NCBI GenBank assembly: GCA_963920525.1
Contig: OY986435.1
Location: 304,117,408-304,181,407 of the forward strand
Direction: 5' to 3'
DNA: 64,000 bases
Source: Dichetophora obliterata
Taxonomy: Eukaryota > Arthropoda > Insecta > Diptera > Sciomyzidae
Shown here: piece after piece, positions 10,851-22,240 of the stretch
Layout of the letters: each line of letters starts with the position of its first letter
How positions within the stretch are numbered: position 1 is the stretch's first letter
Position numbers and translations under genes: made by a program
Notes under the pieces: generated by a model
Database searches by the model: none
What the model saw: only the letters and a program-made list of their open reading frames with translations
What the model was told of the DNA's origin: nothing

Positions 10851-12077
10851 TAAAGTTTGTTCGGTCAAAAAAAGGCCTACTTACAAGAATTTTTTTGTAA
10901 CATATTGTTATTATAGATTTTTTTTGAAAATAAGTATTATAATACATTATTTAGAGAATATTAATTGGAGTATTATTGAAGTTTTCCGCTAGTGCATGGA
11001 TAAATTTTGTTCTTGCGGCGACCGCGATTCCTCAGCATTGGATTATCTGAAATCAAAAAACAAATTGTTTGGATCAGTTTATTAGTTTTTCTCTCTCAAC
11101 TGACGTCAAGTCTTTTATTTTATCAATTTTTAAATATTTTGCATAATTTGTTGACAAAAAAAAAATTCACCTAATTGTTTTTGTAAGATTGATACTGATT
11201 GAAAAATTAAAAAAAAATTAAGGTCAGCTTATAGCTATTTGTATGTAAAATTTGTGAACAATATTTTCAAAAGGTTCAGTAGTTTTTTTGGAATCGTGGT
11301 CACCGACTTTAAAAATTACATGTTTGGAAAAATCGATTTAAAATTTTTTATACTCGAACATCCCAGTATGAGGGCTGGTTGCTTGAAACGCTGTATCTTC
11401 GTTAGTTTTGCTCTGATTTACTTGAAATTTTGACACAATATTCTCGACATGTTGTACATTCAGAAAAACAGATTAAGATGAAACAAAAAACAGTTTTAAA
11501 ACCTTAATCTCCCCTCAATAAAAAAAAACCGCAACCAGTAAAAATGGTTTTGAAAATGATTCCCAATAAATTATTAGAAATTAAATTTGGGACCCTTCGT
11601 CTTAAAACTATCTGAAAATTGATGTGGTTGATCCGTGTTTACAACGCCTTTTGTATATTTCTTAGCCTCTGCTTATGAAATATAAAAAACTTAATTTATT
11701 GAAACATTTTAAACCCAACTTACGCTAGAACATCAACCTCACCAATCGTGCAATATTTTCTATTCTTTAAGAAAGACAGAAGACCACCCCACCAACCATC
11801 GCACCAACCGACCAAACCAGCTGGTAATTGCAAATCGTGCCTTGAATGCAAAATTCTACACATTCGAATTTGTTTTAACCACCCACAACATGGATGGTAG
11901 CGTCGAGTCTTAGTTTATCCATTTCACATGCATACAAATATACATATGCAAACTTTTCTACCAAACAGTTGTAGTAGACACATACAAAAAAAAAAAAAAA
12001 AAAAAAAAACAACACAAATTGTAGAGTACCAGTTCAACCGATAATCATCATCATCATCGTTTCTTTTTCAATTTCAG
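10851..12077. other. Intronic sequence upstream of the PDZ1 exon
   Basis: No gene or transposon signature recognised. A poly-A run lies at about 11985-12009, and a polypyrimidine tract runs into the acceptor TTTCAG at 12072-12077. A short duplicate of the motif at about 9055-9080 (TTTTTAGTTTGATTGCTTCA) lies just upstream, near 10748. Confidence 0.5.
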
Positions 12078-12433
12078 ATGCTATCGATGGCGTTACTGAA
12101 CTGCGTCTGGAACAATATGAAATTCACATTGAGCGCACATCAGCTGGTCTGGGGTTGAGCATAGCTGGTGGCAGAGGTTCAACACCATTCAAAGGCGATG
12201 ATGAGGGCATCTTTATATCACGCGTCACCGAAGGTGGCCCTGCAGATTTGGCTGGTCTTAAGGTTGGCGATAAAGTACTCAAAGTCAATGGCATCGTGGT
12301 TGTTGATGCGGACCACTATCAGGCTGTTCAAGTGCTGAAGGCATGTGGCGCCGTGCTGGTTCTAGTGGTGCAGCGTGAGGTGACAAGGTTAATAGGTCAC
12401 CCGGTATTCAGTGAAGATGGCTCATTGTCACAG
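12078..12433 (+). CDS. scrib: scribble exon encoding PDZ1
   Basis: Acceptor TTTCAG|AT at 12077 and donor CAG|GTAGGT at 12434. The exon starts in phase 2 (completing Asp with the G from 2246) and ends in phase 0. It reads [20 protein letters not shown], then the carboxylate-binding loop [10 protein letters not shown], then [14 protein letters not shown] and [10 protein letters not shown]. The helix-2 position is [15 protein letters not shown]. That is a complete class-I-type PDZ fold, with His at the start of helix 2 followed by the QAV pattern. It matches PDZ1 of Scribble, the LAP-family scaffold that acts with Dlg and Lgl at the basolateral cortex and septate junctions to hold epithelial polarity. 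The final [10 protein letters not shown] leads into the linker exon. No damage seen. Confidence 0.95.
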
Positions 12434-12658
12434 GTAGGTTGCTTCATACTCATTTTTTTATTATATCTATGTTATAATCGATTTTCATGGAAAAAAAGTT
12501 GTTGGAATCCTTGATAAACATTTCTAAAATGTTTAAATTTAAACACATATGTTCGTACATTTAGCATTCAAATGTGTGTGTTTCAGCAGAAGTTGTTGTC
12601 ATTCGTAGTTTCAGTGTTTTCGAACATTTAATTAAAATTATTTTTAAATCATTTGCAG

Positions 12659-12958
12659 ATCTCGGTAGAAACACGTCCACTGACAGCTGCCTCAATGCAG
12701 CAACAACAGAGCCAACAAACACCACAACAGCAACAACTACAACATGATAAAATCATTCCACCACCAATCGAAATCCTTCCAGACCACCAACAATCAGCAG
12801 CACATTTGCACAATTATCACGCAAATGTATTTACAACGCCAACAACAACAACAACAACACCGGCGGCAGCAGCAGCAACACAACCACCAACAACATCACT
12901 GCTACAGGCGCAACATATTGCTGCGGCAACAACAAATGGCATCCTAGAGAATGGCAAG
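12659..12958 (+). CDS. scrib: scribble exon, poly-Q/T/A linker between PDZ1 and PDZ2
   Basis: Acceptor TTTGCAG ends at 12658 and donor AAG|GTTTGT at 12959, phase 0 at both ends (100 codons). The translation begins ISVETRPLTAASMQ and goes on to glutamine-rich (QQQQSQQTPQQQQLQ), threonine-rich and alanine-rich runs, ending NGILENGK. No fold is expected; it is a flexible spacer between PDZ1 and PDZ2. The CAA/ACA/GCA repeats make another frame open as well (12744-12947), which is a by-product of the repeat. It follows the PDZ1 exon after a 225-bp intron. Assignment rests on frame and position. Confidence 0.88.
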
Positions 12959-12959
12959 G

Positions 12960-14050
12960 TTTGTGTTAATTTAAAATTTATTGGATTCATTCAAGCTGCA
13001 TTCAATATCAATTAAATTTAGTCAACATTTTCAAAATTACTGCAAACATACCAATATCTAGTTCAAACAATATTAATTTAGCGAAGTTCAACAAAATTTG
13101 ATTTAAATTAAATATTTTTTTTTCACCTAAAAAGATGCCAAAAAAAAAGTATGGCAGTGAGGGGACTGCCGACCGAAGCGAAAACATACATGTTAAATAT
13201 TAGTATTCCCTGGAAGACTTTGTCCTGCCACAGACCGCCTTACTGCTATACAAGAAATTTCATACTAATCGGAAAAAAATTTTATATTTTCACCCCTCAA
13301 CCTTTGATTATTTCTTTCAAAATATTTTTTATTCAGATAGCATTTTTATTTTATAATTACAGCAAACTATATTATTACATTTAAATTGAATATTGTTGAT
13401 ATAAAAATAAAATACGGGGAGCACTATTGAATGAAAAATAATCCTCAAAAAGGATATTTAATTTTTTCTTTCAATGTATATATAGAGCTGTAGCTAAAAT
13501 AAAATAAATTTTATTGTTTTTTTATATATGATATTTTGTTTGATGGGTCTTGAAGTCTCAAGAAAACATAGCAAGAAAACATAGCATTTTTCATAGGAAA
13601 ACAGAAAACATACAAGCAAGCAAAGTATAGTTTATTTTCTGCCACCGATTCGGTTTATCCGTACATCCGGTTCATCATAAATGCACATTATTTTCATCTA
13701 TTATCACTTCATTATATTTTAAATTATGGGTTTTAATATAAAAAACAAAGTAAAACATAAACAAAAATATAAATTAAACTTATTGAAATAATTAGTATAC
13801 ACTTAAAATACATAATAATGCACACATACATAAAATTTGTATTTACATACATTTAATTGAATTTAATTTACATTATTTTCACTGTTTGCGTCATTAATCA
13901 TTGCATTATATTTTTAAAAAAGATACTATAGGCTTATGGTAGCTGAAATAAGAAACAAAAAATTTTGGACGATACAGTCCCACTCATGATAAAATTATTA
14001 TAAGGTAGCCTTCACAACTACTTATTTTCTCACAAGCTGCAATTTCAAAC
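12960..14050. other. Intronic sequence with a short dispersed repeat
   Basis: 13217-13275 contains a roughly 60-bp segment (CCTGCCACAGACCGCCTTAC...) repeated in direct orientation at 14979-15041. The remainder is AT-rich, with no gene or element I can define. Confidence 0.55.
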
Positions 14051-14052
14051 AA

Positions 14053-14242
14053 AAGAAAACAATGTAAAGTGCGTGTGTCACACACATTGGCAGCTTTCAG
14101 CGGAGTCAATAGTTGGCAACTGTTTTTTTTTTAAATTTGAGTGAGAAACCTTTGCAATTAAATGATCAATTCGCAGCAGGTGCCTCCTCTGAATGCGGCC
14201 AATGTGTGTGTGACACACGTTCTCTATTTTGTTTTCTTTTGC
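14053..14242. repeat. Inverted-repeat pair (hairpin or small MITE)
   Basis: AAAAGAAAACAATGTA... with GTGTGTCACACACATTGGC (14057-14094) is mirrored by GCCAATGTGTGTGTGACAC and TTTTGTTTTCTTTT (14197-14241), with about 100 bp between. Target duplication not clear. Confidence 0.7.
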
Positions 14243-14249
14243 TTGACAT

Positions 14250-16008
14250 TCGATGGTCGAAACACTAAATGTCACTCCTACCTATTACTTATTATACCAT
14301 GTCCCATGTCCCAGTCAGAGAATATGTTGGCGACATTTATAAAACTACAAATGTTTTTATGTTGGTCATGAAACTCAAATACACGCTCTTGGATATTCAG
14401 CAAGCATGGCAAAATTAAACAAGGAAGTAAGTGTTAGGGCGGAGAGCCGGTGACCGAAACTGTCAAAACGAAGTTGAAATTTCATACAAAATCTGCAAGC
14501 AATGAGAATGCAATATGAAAGCAAGAATTGGCAAATATATCAAAATGGATGAGTTTTACAGTTATGGTCACTTAGAAAGAGAACACATTAAGCCCTAACA
14601 CTACCTTGTCTAATTCAACTATGGCAGCAAGCAACCATCAATAAGTTTATTTGCTGACAAATCGTTTCTTCATAAAGAAATCATGAAGGATATTTACTGT
14701 TTTTCTGTCAATGCATATGTAGATCTGTAGCTGAACTAAAATACATTTACAACAACAATTACCAAGCAAATATACTACAACGATGAACAGAGAAGAGCAG
14801 TATCACATCGGTTGCGCAACGTTAGAGGGGATGAACCGACTTGGCAGCGGAAAATAAACAGCACTTTGCTTGATGTAGGCCGTTATTTGGGTGTAAAAAA
14901 AGTTATTTTATATACGAGTAATTTTTTCCGTGGACTATACAGCATTTTATGCTTTACTAGTAATCCCGGGCATATGTTGTCCTGCCACAGACCGCCTTAC
15001 TGCTATATAAGAATTTTCCTGCCAATCGAAAAAAAATTTTTATGTATCTGAACTGGCAAAACCGTAGTTTCCGAAAGTAACCATATGAACTAAATTACCA
15101 AATTTTAGTCTAATACGACCAAAACCGTCGAAAATATAGCATTTTTATTGATTTTTGGGTGGTAAAAGGGGGTGTGGCAAACATTTTTATTAACCTTAGT
15201 AACATATATTTTAAATTTGGTGGTCTTAAGTGATTCCGTTTCTGAGATCTTAAGAAACAACAAGAACTATTTCATATGTATAGAAGGCTCGTAAAAGGGT
15301 GTTTTATATACATGTTTTATATTTTATAACATTTATATGCAGGGTGTCCCAGATCCACGTTTCAATCCGGCGCTGGTTGATTCCTTGGTTCAATACAAGA
15401 AAAAATTGTATAGCAGGGGGGGGTCTCTCTATCTTATTTTTCGGTCACTCCAACCTTGTTCATTATAAATTAATATTTTTTCCCTTCGGAATGCAAGGCT
15501 TTTTCACGACCCATTTTCGCTAATATAAATTTTTAAATACAGAATAAAGAAAGACACTTCTCCCCTGATACCAACGCTTTCAAAATTCGGGACGCAACTA
15601 GTAGCTTTTCACTGCGAACTTATTCAAATGACGCATAAATAAGCACATGTTTTTCAATGCAATTGAAAAACAACAAAAAAATTAATCAACGTTAATACAA
15701 CAACGTTGTTGTTTTTGCATAATTTTGTTTATGAGTTTAGTTATCTCTACTATTGCAACAACAACAATTCTAAAAATCTCTAGCAGACGAAGCGCAGCTT
15801 TACACTCGAAAAAAAAAAAAACTGAACATATTCTGCTGACAGGAAGTGTAGTTGAATTTTCAATTGAACAATATATCGTTATTAATATGATAAAACAGTT
15901 TTGCAGCCTTATTTTTCTTCAATAAATGTTAGGCTATTAGAGCCTTCATTACAAGCCTATCAAAGCTCAGGGGTTGAGCTTCCCTGCAGTCACATTAGGG
16001 ATGCTCAA
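14250..16008. other. Intronic sequence with repeat fragments
   Basis: Holds the second copy of the CCTGCCACAGACCGCC repeat (14979-15041). A CAGGGTGTCCCAG word near 15341 resembles DNA-transposon termini but has no partner. There is a run of eight G near 15415. No gene supported. Confidence 0.5.
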
Positions 16009-16344
16009 TAGGGTGCATAGCTTTTTTTTATTTACTTCTAATAGCATTTTTCTGGTGCTTTCATTCATAAATAAAAAATCTGTGCAAGGAGAAGGTCCAA
16101 AATTTATTTCGTCAGGTGGCGCCATGCCCTAGAATGTCCGCATATTGCAAAAATTCGACTTTTTCTTAGTTGTTTGATAAATATTGATCTCTATAAAAGC
16201 CTATGCACAGAAAATCAGTGAAACAATTTTTTAATAATGAAGTATATGTAGACTATGTTAAAATAAATCGAAATAATAAATAAAAGTATATACAATTCTA
16301 TTTTTCAGGACGATATTTTAAACACACATTTTAGGAATTTTTTT

Positions 16345-16710
16345 TTTTGAAATTTGTGAGAATATCGCACTTTCTGAAAGAGTGAGCCAAAAAAGTCATG
16401 TATAAAGTATAAATTTAACACCTTCAATTTAAGAGTTTTTAAGAAGTCTCTAAGTGCTCTGGAATCAAAGCTATAGTATTTTTAAGATAATGTATTTCTA
16501 GAATTTTCAGATCTGCGAACGCTAATTTTTCATCTCTGGATATTTAAGTGGTCCTAGGTTATAGGTAGGGTCAAGTACAATACGAAACCATATTTCAAAT
16601 TTTTAATACAATTGAAGGTGTTAAAAAGTACTACTAAAAATATACTAAATACATCACTTTTTTGAGTCACTTTTTCAGAAAGTGCGATATTCTCACGAAT
16701 TAGAAAAAAT
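16345..16710. repeat. Nested inverted-repeat element inside the long-TIR element
   Basis: GTGAGAATATCGCACTTTCT (about 16358) and its complement near 16676-16697 head arms of about 90 bp, followed on both sides by related AAAAAAGT and AACACCTTCAAT words. Probably an independent MITE inside 16011-17440. Confidence 0.7.
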
Positions 16711-16874
16711 TAACTTTTTTTTTTTTTTTTTTTTACAAAAGATTAAAAGAACCAAAGTATGCGCCTTATACAAACAAGGTTTGGTCTTTGACCTGAAAAG
16801 AAAGTGATAGATTATTTAGAAGAATTGATTGGAACCATACGTAAATTATTGACTAGGCGAAATAACCGTGAAAG

Positions 16875-17124
16875 ACAATTTAAATGACTTTTAACCGAGG
16901 CTAGTGTTATGCCTTAACCTCGGCAAGCATTTCCAGCCCTTAGCTGCTCCTGTCCTATAACTCCACATTTTCCACAATTTTGTTGTGGATTTTTGGTTTT
17001 CCATAATTCTTAAATGTAGGAAAGAACAAAGAAAGTGAAAAGAACCATGCCCGAACCCGGATTCGAACCAGGGACCTCTGGGTTGATAGTCTAGCGCACT
17101 CTCCACTAGACTACAAAGGCCGAC
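16875..17124 (-). mobile_element. tRNA-derived SINE copy
   Basis: On the minus strand the head (17124 to about 17045) has a perfect box A (TAGTCTAGTGG) and a perfect box B (GGTTCGAATCC) with a T-stem CCTGG/CCGGG. Acceptor and anticodon stems do not pair properly, so it is not a working tRNA. About 170 bp of unrelated body follow. It ends beside the right arm of the surrounding TA element. Confidence 0.7.
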
Positions 17125-17449
17125 AAAATATCGTCCTGAAAAATAGAATTGTATATATATTTATGATTTCGATTTTTTTTTCACAGTCTACATATACTTC
17201 AGTCATGAAAAAACTGTTTCACTGATCTTCAGTGCATACGCTTTTATAGAGATCAATATTTATCAAACAACTACGAAAAAGTCGAATTTTTACGATATGC
17301 GGACATTCCAGGGCATGGTGCCACCTGAAATCAATTATGAACCTTCTCCATGCACACGTTTTTTATTTATGAATGAAAGCACCAGAAAAATGCTATTAGA
17401 AGTGAATTAAAAAAAAAGAAAAAAAAAGAACGATGCACCCTAATACTCA

Positions 17450-18620
17450 ACCTTTGAGCGTGTCTGCCAATCAGGCAGTGCCCTGTAAAGATCTCTACCA
17501 TGGTACTGATGTGGTCTTTACTATGGGAATTGAGTTCTTTTGAAACCTTAAGGGTAAGTTTGGGCCAGATTTGCCTCGTTATGCTACACTTGTTTCCTGT
17601 TCTTTGCAACCTTCTGTTGCTGGTTTTATTACAGTATAGCTCATGTGTAAGGAATTTGAATGTGGTAAGACCAAGTCTTGCCTTATATGTAGAAAATTGT
17701 TTGTTAGTGCTTGTGCAAGCAAGTTCACCAGCTTTGCAGTTACATAGAAAATTTTAGTGTCCGGGAATTCAGAATAGAAAGAGCCTGAGCTGCTTTGCCA
17801 TCTTATTTAGAGATTTGCGGCAGTTAAGAACTGATTCAGATGCTATTTTAACAGTTCCTAGGGCTTTTTAAACTTCTATATTGATGTTAATGTTTCAGAG
17901 TAAACTACTTTATCTACTTTGCCATCTAATTTTGATCCATCGGTAAAGATCTCAATGACATTGTTAGGTGAAGAGTTTCCTAGTTCCCAATCATCTAGAG
18001 AGGAAATGGATACATCGAACTGCCCTTCAAAGGATAGTTTTTGTGTGATGTAGTCGATAAACCTGGGTATAGGAGGAAACAATTTTCTAGTGTAAGAGTG
18101 CCCTAGCGTACCTTCTCTCCACTGGGAAGTGGCATCTAGGTGGATGGCTGTATAAGCGGCCATCTGTTTGACTAGGATGTCAAGTGATGTAAGGTGTAGT
18201 ATTATGTCGAATGCGTCTGTCGTAGTGGTTCTTAGTGCTTCACTGACTTTACGGAGAATGTTAAGGTAAGTCTGTCGAGAGCTTGCCACCTGGCGATAGC
18301 ACCATATAGCAAGATTGGCCTTATAACTGCAGTTTATAGCCAGTGAGTAACATTTGTTTGTGAACCCCAACTGCTACCCACCGCCTTTTTGCATGAGTAC
18401 AGGGCAATATTTGCTCTTCTTCTCTCGGGCAGATTGGGCTTCCAGTTTAGTATCCTATCCAGTATATGGCGTAGATATTTTGCTTGATTTTAGAAGCTAA
18501 GGCTTGTGTTTCCCAGTTTAGGAGGACTAATTAAAGGCAAGTTGTGTTTTCTGGTGAAAACCACTAACTCAGTTTTATTTGGGTTAAAACTCTGAGCCCA
18601 CAGCTGATAGCCCAGTTGAC
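17450..18620 (-). pseudogene. LINE 3' part (RT C-terminus plus RNase H), degraded
   Basis: Read on the minus strand from about 18620, the conceptual frames give NPNKTELVVFTRKHNLP, YLRHILDRILNWKP and LYGAIAR-like RT C-terminal motifs. A 164-codon open frame (18370-17876) follows, containing EIFTDGSKLDGKV, the first Asp block of a LINE RNase H. Stops and shifts break the reading, so it is dead. The domain order RT-RNase H fits the I/R1/LOA group of non-LTR elements. Its upstream side is cut by the hAT terminus at 18626. Confidence 0.75.
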
Positions 18621-18625
18621 AAGAG

Positions 18626-19510
18626 CAGGGGTTCCCAATCTTTTACACTTACAAGTTTAGTATTTTGTCACGACGCCCTACTATACTAAGCTATTTGGAA
18701 TAGATATAGTGACTATATATATATATATATATATTATAGTCGAAATAAATAGGTACCTACAATAACAGTAGTTAGGTACATAGGCACAAAAATTAAAACA
18801 TCCCCAATATAAAATTGAGTTTTATTATATTCAAAAGAATTCCGAATTGGAACAGAGAACAACGAAAAAGACTTAAGAAAAAAAAAAAACGATAGTTAGT
18901 CAAATCAATGCTACGGATGAGCTTAATGATTTCCGCACAGTTTTTCAAAGCGGGGAATAAGACTTGAAACTGCTAGTCTCATTTCTTGCTCCACATCTTT
19001 GCTCCACATTAATCTTTGAGCGATATTTGTTCTTGATTACAGCCACAGCTGAAAATCCAGCTTCACATAAATATGATGTGGCACACGGAATGAAAATTTT
19101 TAAAGCTTTCTACCAAAACCCTAACAAATCGGAACTGGTGAATCAAGTTTTGAGGCTGTTGTCGGAAGAGAGTTCAATGAGACTCTCTTGCTCTTGTGTT
19201 GTGAATTCTGGCACAGCTTCTGCACGGAAAGGATTTTGGATCCACTTAAATTTTTTGACATTTAACATCTGCAAAGTACTTCGAAAACCATTCGGTGTGC
19301 TTCGATAGGTGTTCCATGAAAAGGGTCATTAAGTGTTGTAAGGAAACCAGTTCATTAGATGCGGCATATTTATACAATTGCGGGCAATAAGAGTAATATT
19401 GACCGCTGACTTCATTAATTTTTTTTATCCACAACTGCACTTTCTTCCTTAACATAATATTCACCTTAATAGAATAAGCTCTTCTGCAATAGTATAAGGT
19501 TTTTTGCATT
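18626..19510 (-). mobile_element. hAT element (Charlie/Buster-like) remnant
   Basis: 18626 begins CAGGGGTTCCCAATCTTTT, the classic hAT terminus. The minus strand from 19510 encodes an 87-codon frame (YAASNELVSLQHLMTLFMEH, LSKHTEWFSKYF), then QESLIELSSDNSL and FPALKNCAEIIKLI-like C-terminal motifs of hAT/ZBED-type transposases. Stops are present near the end, and the 5' part is missing, probably cut by the LINE that follows. The + strand frame 18964-19308 is a shadow. Confidence 0.78.
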
Positions 19511-19539
19511 TTGCCACCATGTGATTTGCCACCTTAAAT

Positions 19540-21485
19540 GAAAAGAAGCGAAATCTATTCTTGGAGCTGCTGATGCCAATAATCACTTACTCGGAAGTCG
19601 TTTATAACAATCTTGATTCACGGTAATCTAACAAGCTCCTATCTGCTCTGAATGGGTTTTCCACAATTTTTTGTAAGCTGGATTCAATCGTATCTGACAG
19701 AGCGATTTTATCAAACACGATTTCGAGGCGTATTGTCAGCTGAATTTATTGCTGAATCAGGTGTTCCTCAAGGTAGCCACCTTGGTCTACTTCTGTTTAT
19801 TTTAGCCATTAATGATGTAACCCACATCATCAAACACTCTCATCTACTTATCTATGCAGATGATATGAAAATATACAGAACAATAGATGCTAAAGACAAT
19901 TCAGATCTGCTCCAGTCTGATTTGAAATCCTTTGAAATTTGGTGTTCTAAAAATAATATGTTTCTAAATCCAGATAAATGCCAAACTATGACCTTTTCGC
20001 GAAAAAGGAATAGTTTAATTTTTGATTATAAGATAAAGGATACTGCTTTAAGTCGTGTAGATGCTGTCAAAGATCTTGGTATATGCATGGATTCTAAGCT
20101 ATTGTTTAACGTTCTAATTGATTACATTTGTAAAAAAGCATCTTCTATGCTCGGGTTTATGAAACGCTGGGCCAAAGAATTTAATAGTATGATCACAACT
20201 ACAACGCTGTATTATGCAATTGTGCGACCTCACTTAGAGTATGCAAGTCAAGTTTGGTCCCCAAGTTACAATGTACATGTTGAACGTATAGAGAGAATCC
20301 AAAAACGTTTTGTTCGGTTTGCTCAAAGGGGCTTAAGTGCAACTGACACTTTAAACCTTCCTCCTTATGAGGATAGTTTAAAACTATTAAAAATGCAATA
20401 TTTGAATGAGAGAAGGAAGTCTGCAGATATCGTCTATTTACACTAACTCATAACTGGTGTATTCGATTCACCAGAACTCCTAACTCTTATAAATTTTAAC
20501 ACTAACCGTAGAAGCAGTAGAAATGCTAATAATTTAATTTACTTACCTTTTAGTAGAACAAATTATATGGCTACTGCTCCTTTACATTGCATGAGTACCT
20601 TTGTTAACAACTGTAGCTTTTTTGATGTTAACTTAGTAAGGTCAACTATTAAGGTCAACTCGAAAGAAGATTGAAAACTAATATATGATTAGATCTATGT
20701 AAACGCATGGTTAGTTGTTATGTCTTGTGTTGTCCCTGAGCCCAACCCATATTATGATGCGTAAATTTTTCTCACTTTAGATTGTTTTGGACCGCTCTTA
20801 TCGATATCATTGAGATATTTTAATGTTATTTGGGCTCGTTCTTAAGATGATCTAATGCAGAAAAAGTGCGAAAAAGCTGTAGTAGCTGAACTTTATTGTT
20901 ATTGCATGAATAATGTTTTTGGACTTGGTCGTTGCCTATTTCGCTATCTTGAAGCGAAAAATTGCTTATTCCTGCATACGATTATTTATTTACTCGCGCT
21001 GCCCTCATTACTTTTTTGAAAAATTTCAGTTCTCTAGATCAATTCAAGGTATGATACCAAATTATGATACCAAATTATTACAAAAACTCTAGCAGGCTTT
21101 TTTTCATCAGTGCAATTAGACTGTGGTATTCTTTACCGAATAACATCAAAGTTGTTTCCAACCACAGAGCCTTCAAGCGTTTAACTTTTGAATACTTCTG
21201 ATAACTCTTATCTGACTTCTCGGTTTCTATCTTCTCCTATGCTCTCTTCTGTAATGCTTAATTTTGAATTGTTAAATCAATCATATAATTTAAACTTTAG
21301 AATTATTTAATTTTTTACTTGAATTTGTTATACATTATCTTTTCACTCGTAATGAATTAATTTGATTTCTTGTTTATAATTAGGTTTCATATAAGTAAAT
21401 CAAATTGTGATCTACCCTCTTTGCGGCATTCAAAAGAACTGTTCTTATCTGCCAACATATTTGCTCAATAAATGAAAATGAAATG
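19540..21485 (+). mobile_element. LINE copy (jockey-like family A) split by another LINE
   Basis: 19550-19630 encodes ITYSEVVYNNLDSR, matching ITYSELVYSNLDSQ of the minus-strand LINE at 27345-29040. The match resumes at about 20890 with NNVFGLG, YLEAKNCLFLHT and, in other frames, AIRLWYSLPNNIKV. It ends in an A-rich tail (AATGAAAATGAAATGAAATA) near 21485. Between the halves sits family B sequence (about 19640-20860). Frameshifts and deletions make it inactive. Confidence 0.72.
19640..20860 (+). pseudogene. LINE family B, 5'-truncated reverse transcriptase fragment
   Basis: The open frame 19652-20446 (264 codons) carries the RT core: SGVPQGSHLGLLLFILAIND and the catalytic LLIYADDMKIY box. The thumb-side motifs DLGICMDSKLLF, LEYASQVWSPSYNVHV and RIQKRFVRFA follow. 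The endonuclease and fingers are absent. After a stop at 20444 the reading continues with YLPFSRTNYM-type 3' sequence, so the C-terminus is damaged. It lies inside a family A LINE, so it inserted later. A second 3' fragment of this type is at 26290-26685. Confidence 0.8.
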
Positions 21486-21674
21486 AAATAAAAACTACTT
21501 CAGAAATAAATTCAACCAAATATCTCAATTTTTGTCATCATTCAAGCTTTTGTTTCGACTCATTTAGTTGAAAAGTAATTAAAAGCATTTCGTGATTGAT
21601 TTATGCTTTATTGCATACGAAAATGTCAGCTTAACTAAATTAACCACCGCCATCCTATCTTTTGTCCCTTGCAG

Positions 21675-21875
21675 GATGCATCACTTAGCTACATTCAACT
21701 GCATACGACACTCATACGTGACCAGATTGGTCAGGGTTTGGGCTTCAGCATTGCTGGAGGCAAAGGCTCACCACCATTCAAGGACGATTGTGATGGAATC
21801 TTTATTTCACGCATAAATGAAGGTGGCCTCGCTCATCGTGATGGCAAAATCATGGTGGGCGATAGAGTGCTAGCG
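21675..21875 (+). CDS. scrib: scribble exon, first part of PDZ2
   Basis: Acceptor CCCTTGCAG ends at 21674 and donor GCG|GTAAGT at 21876; 67 codons, phase 0 at both ends. It encodes DASLSYIQLHTTLIRDQIGQ, then GLGFSIAGGKGSPPF with the canonical GLGF carboxylate loop. CDGIFISRINEGGLAHRDGK and VGDRVLA follow, so the beta strands up to the start of helix 2 are here and the helix is on the next exon. Comparison with known Scribble order makes this PDZ2. In flies the PDZ2 region is reported to connect to Dlg through GUK-holder; nothing in this sequence tests that. The surrounding introns are 8.7 kb upstream and 119 bp downstream. Confidence 0.95.
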
Positions 21876-21994
21876 GTAAGTTGTGTTGTTGTTATTGTGT
21901 TGTTATTTGATGGCAATTATACGTATATATTATATGTGATGTTATTGTAATTTTAATTAATTTTCAATTGTATTCTGTATTCCGTATTCCGCAG

Positions 21995-22181
21995 ATAAAT
22001 GGTAATGATATGACAAATGCACACCACGATGCCGCCGTCGCTTGTCTAACGGAACCGCAACGCTTTGTGCGGCTTGTGTTGCAGCGAGAATATCGCGGAC
22101 CCCTTGAACCACCAATGAGTCCACGCAGTCCGGCAGTTTTAAACTCGCTGAGTCCTTCCGGATATTTGGCCAACCGTCCTG
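21995..22181 (+). CDS. scrib: scribble exon, end of PDZ2 and start of linker
   Basis: Acceptor TTCCGCAG ends at 21994 and donor CTG|GTAAGA at 22182. Phase 0 in, phase 1 out; the final G joins CA at 22241 to give Ala. INGNDMTNAHHDAAVACLTE supplies the rest of strand D and helix 2 of PDZ2 (His at the specificity position, DAAVACL as helix), then FVRLVLQREYRG closes the domain. A proline/serine-rich stretch PPMSPRSPAVLNSLSPSGYL begins the linker; SP pairs there are possible phosphorylation sites by inference only. The splitting of PDZ2 over two exons is mirrored in PDZ3. Confidence 0.94.
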
Positions 22182-22240
22182 GTAAGATTAAAAAAAAAAG
22201 TTGAACTATTCTTTGAGAGTTGACTTGTCTTATTTTGCAG

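Larger units (their letters stand above)
16011..17440. mobile_element. TA-flanked DNA element with ~300-bp terminal inverted repeats
   Basis: Arms 16011-16319 and 17125-17440 are inverted copies beginning GGGTGCATAG and ending CGATGCACCC. TA lies on each side (16009-16010, 17441-17442). The 805-bp interior contains a second inverted-repeat pair and a tRNA-like SINE. No transposase is present, so it would need help in trans; TA target and length suggest the Tc1/mariner superfamily. Confidence 0.85.

Noticed and set aside
17041..17124. tRNA gene on the minus strand (perfect box A and box B)
   Set aside because: Acceptor and anticodon stems do not pair, and the sequence runs into a SINE-like body within a transposon.
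18964..19308. 114-codon + strand frame as a gene
   Set aside because: Antisense shadow of a hAT transposase remnant.
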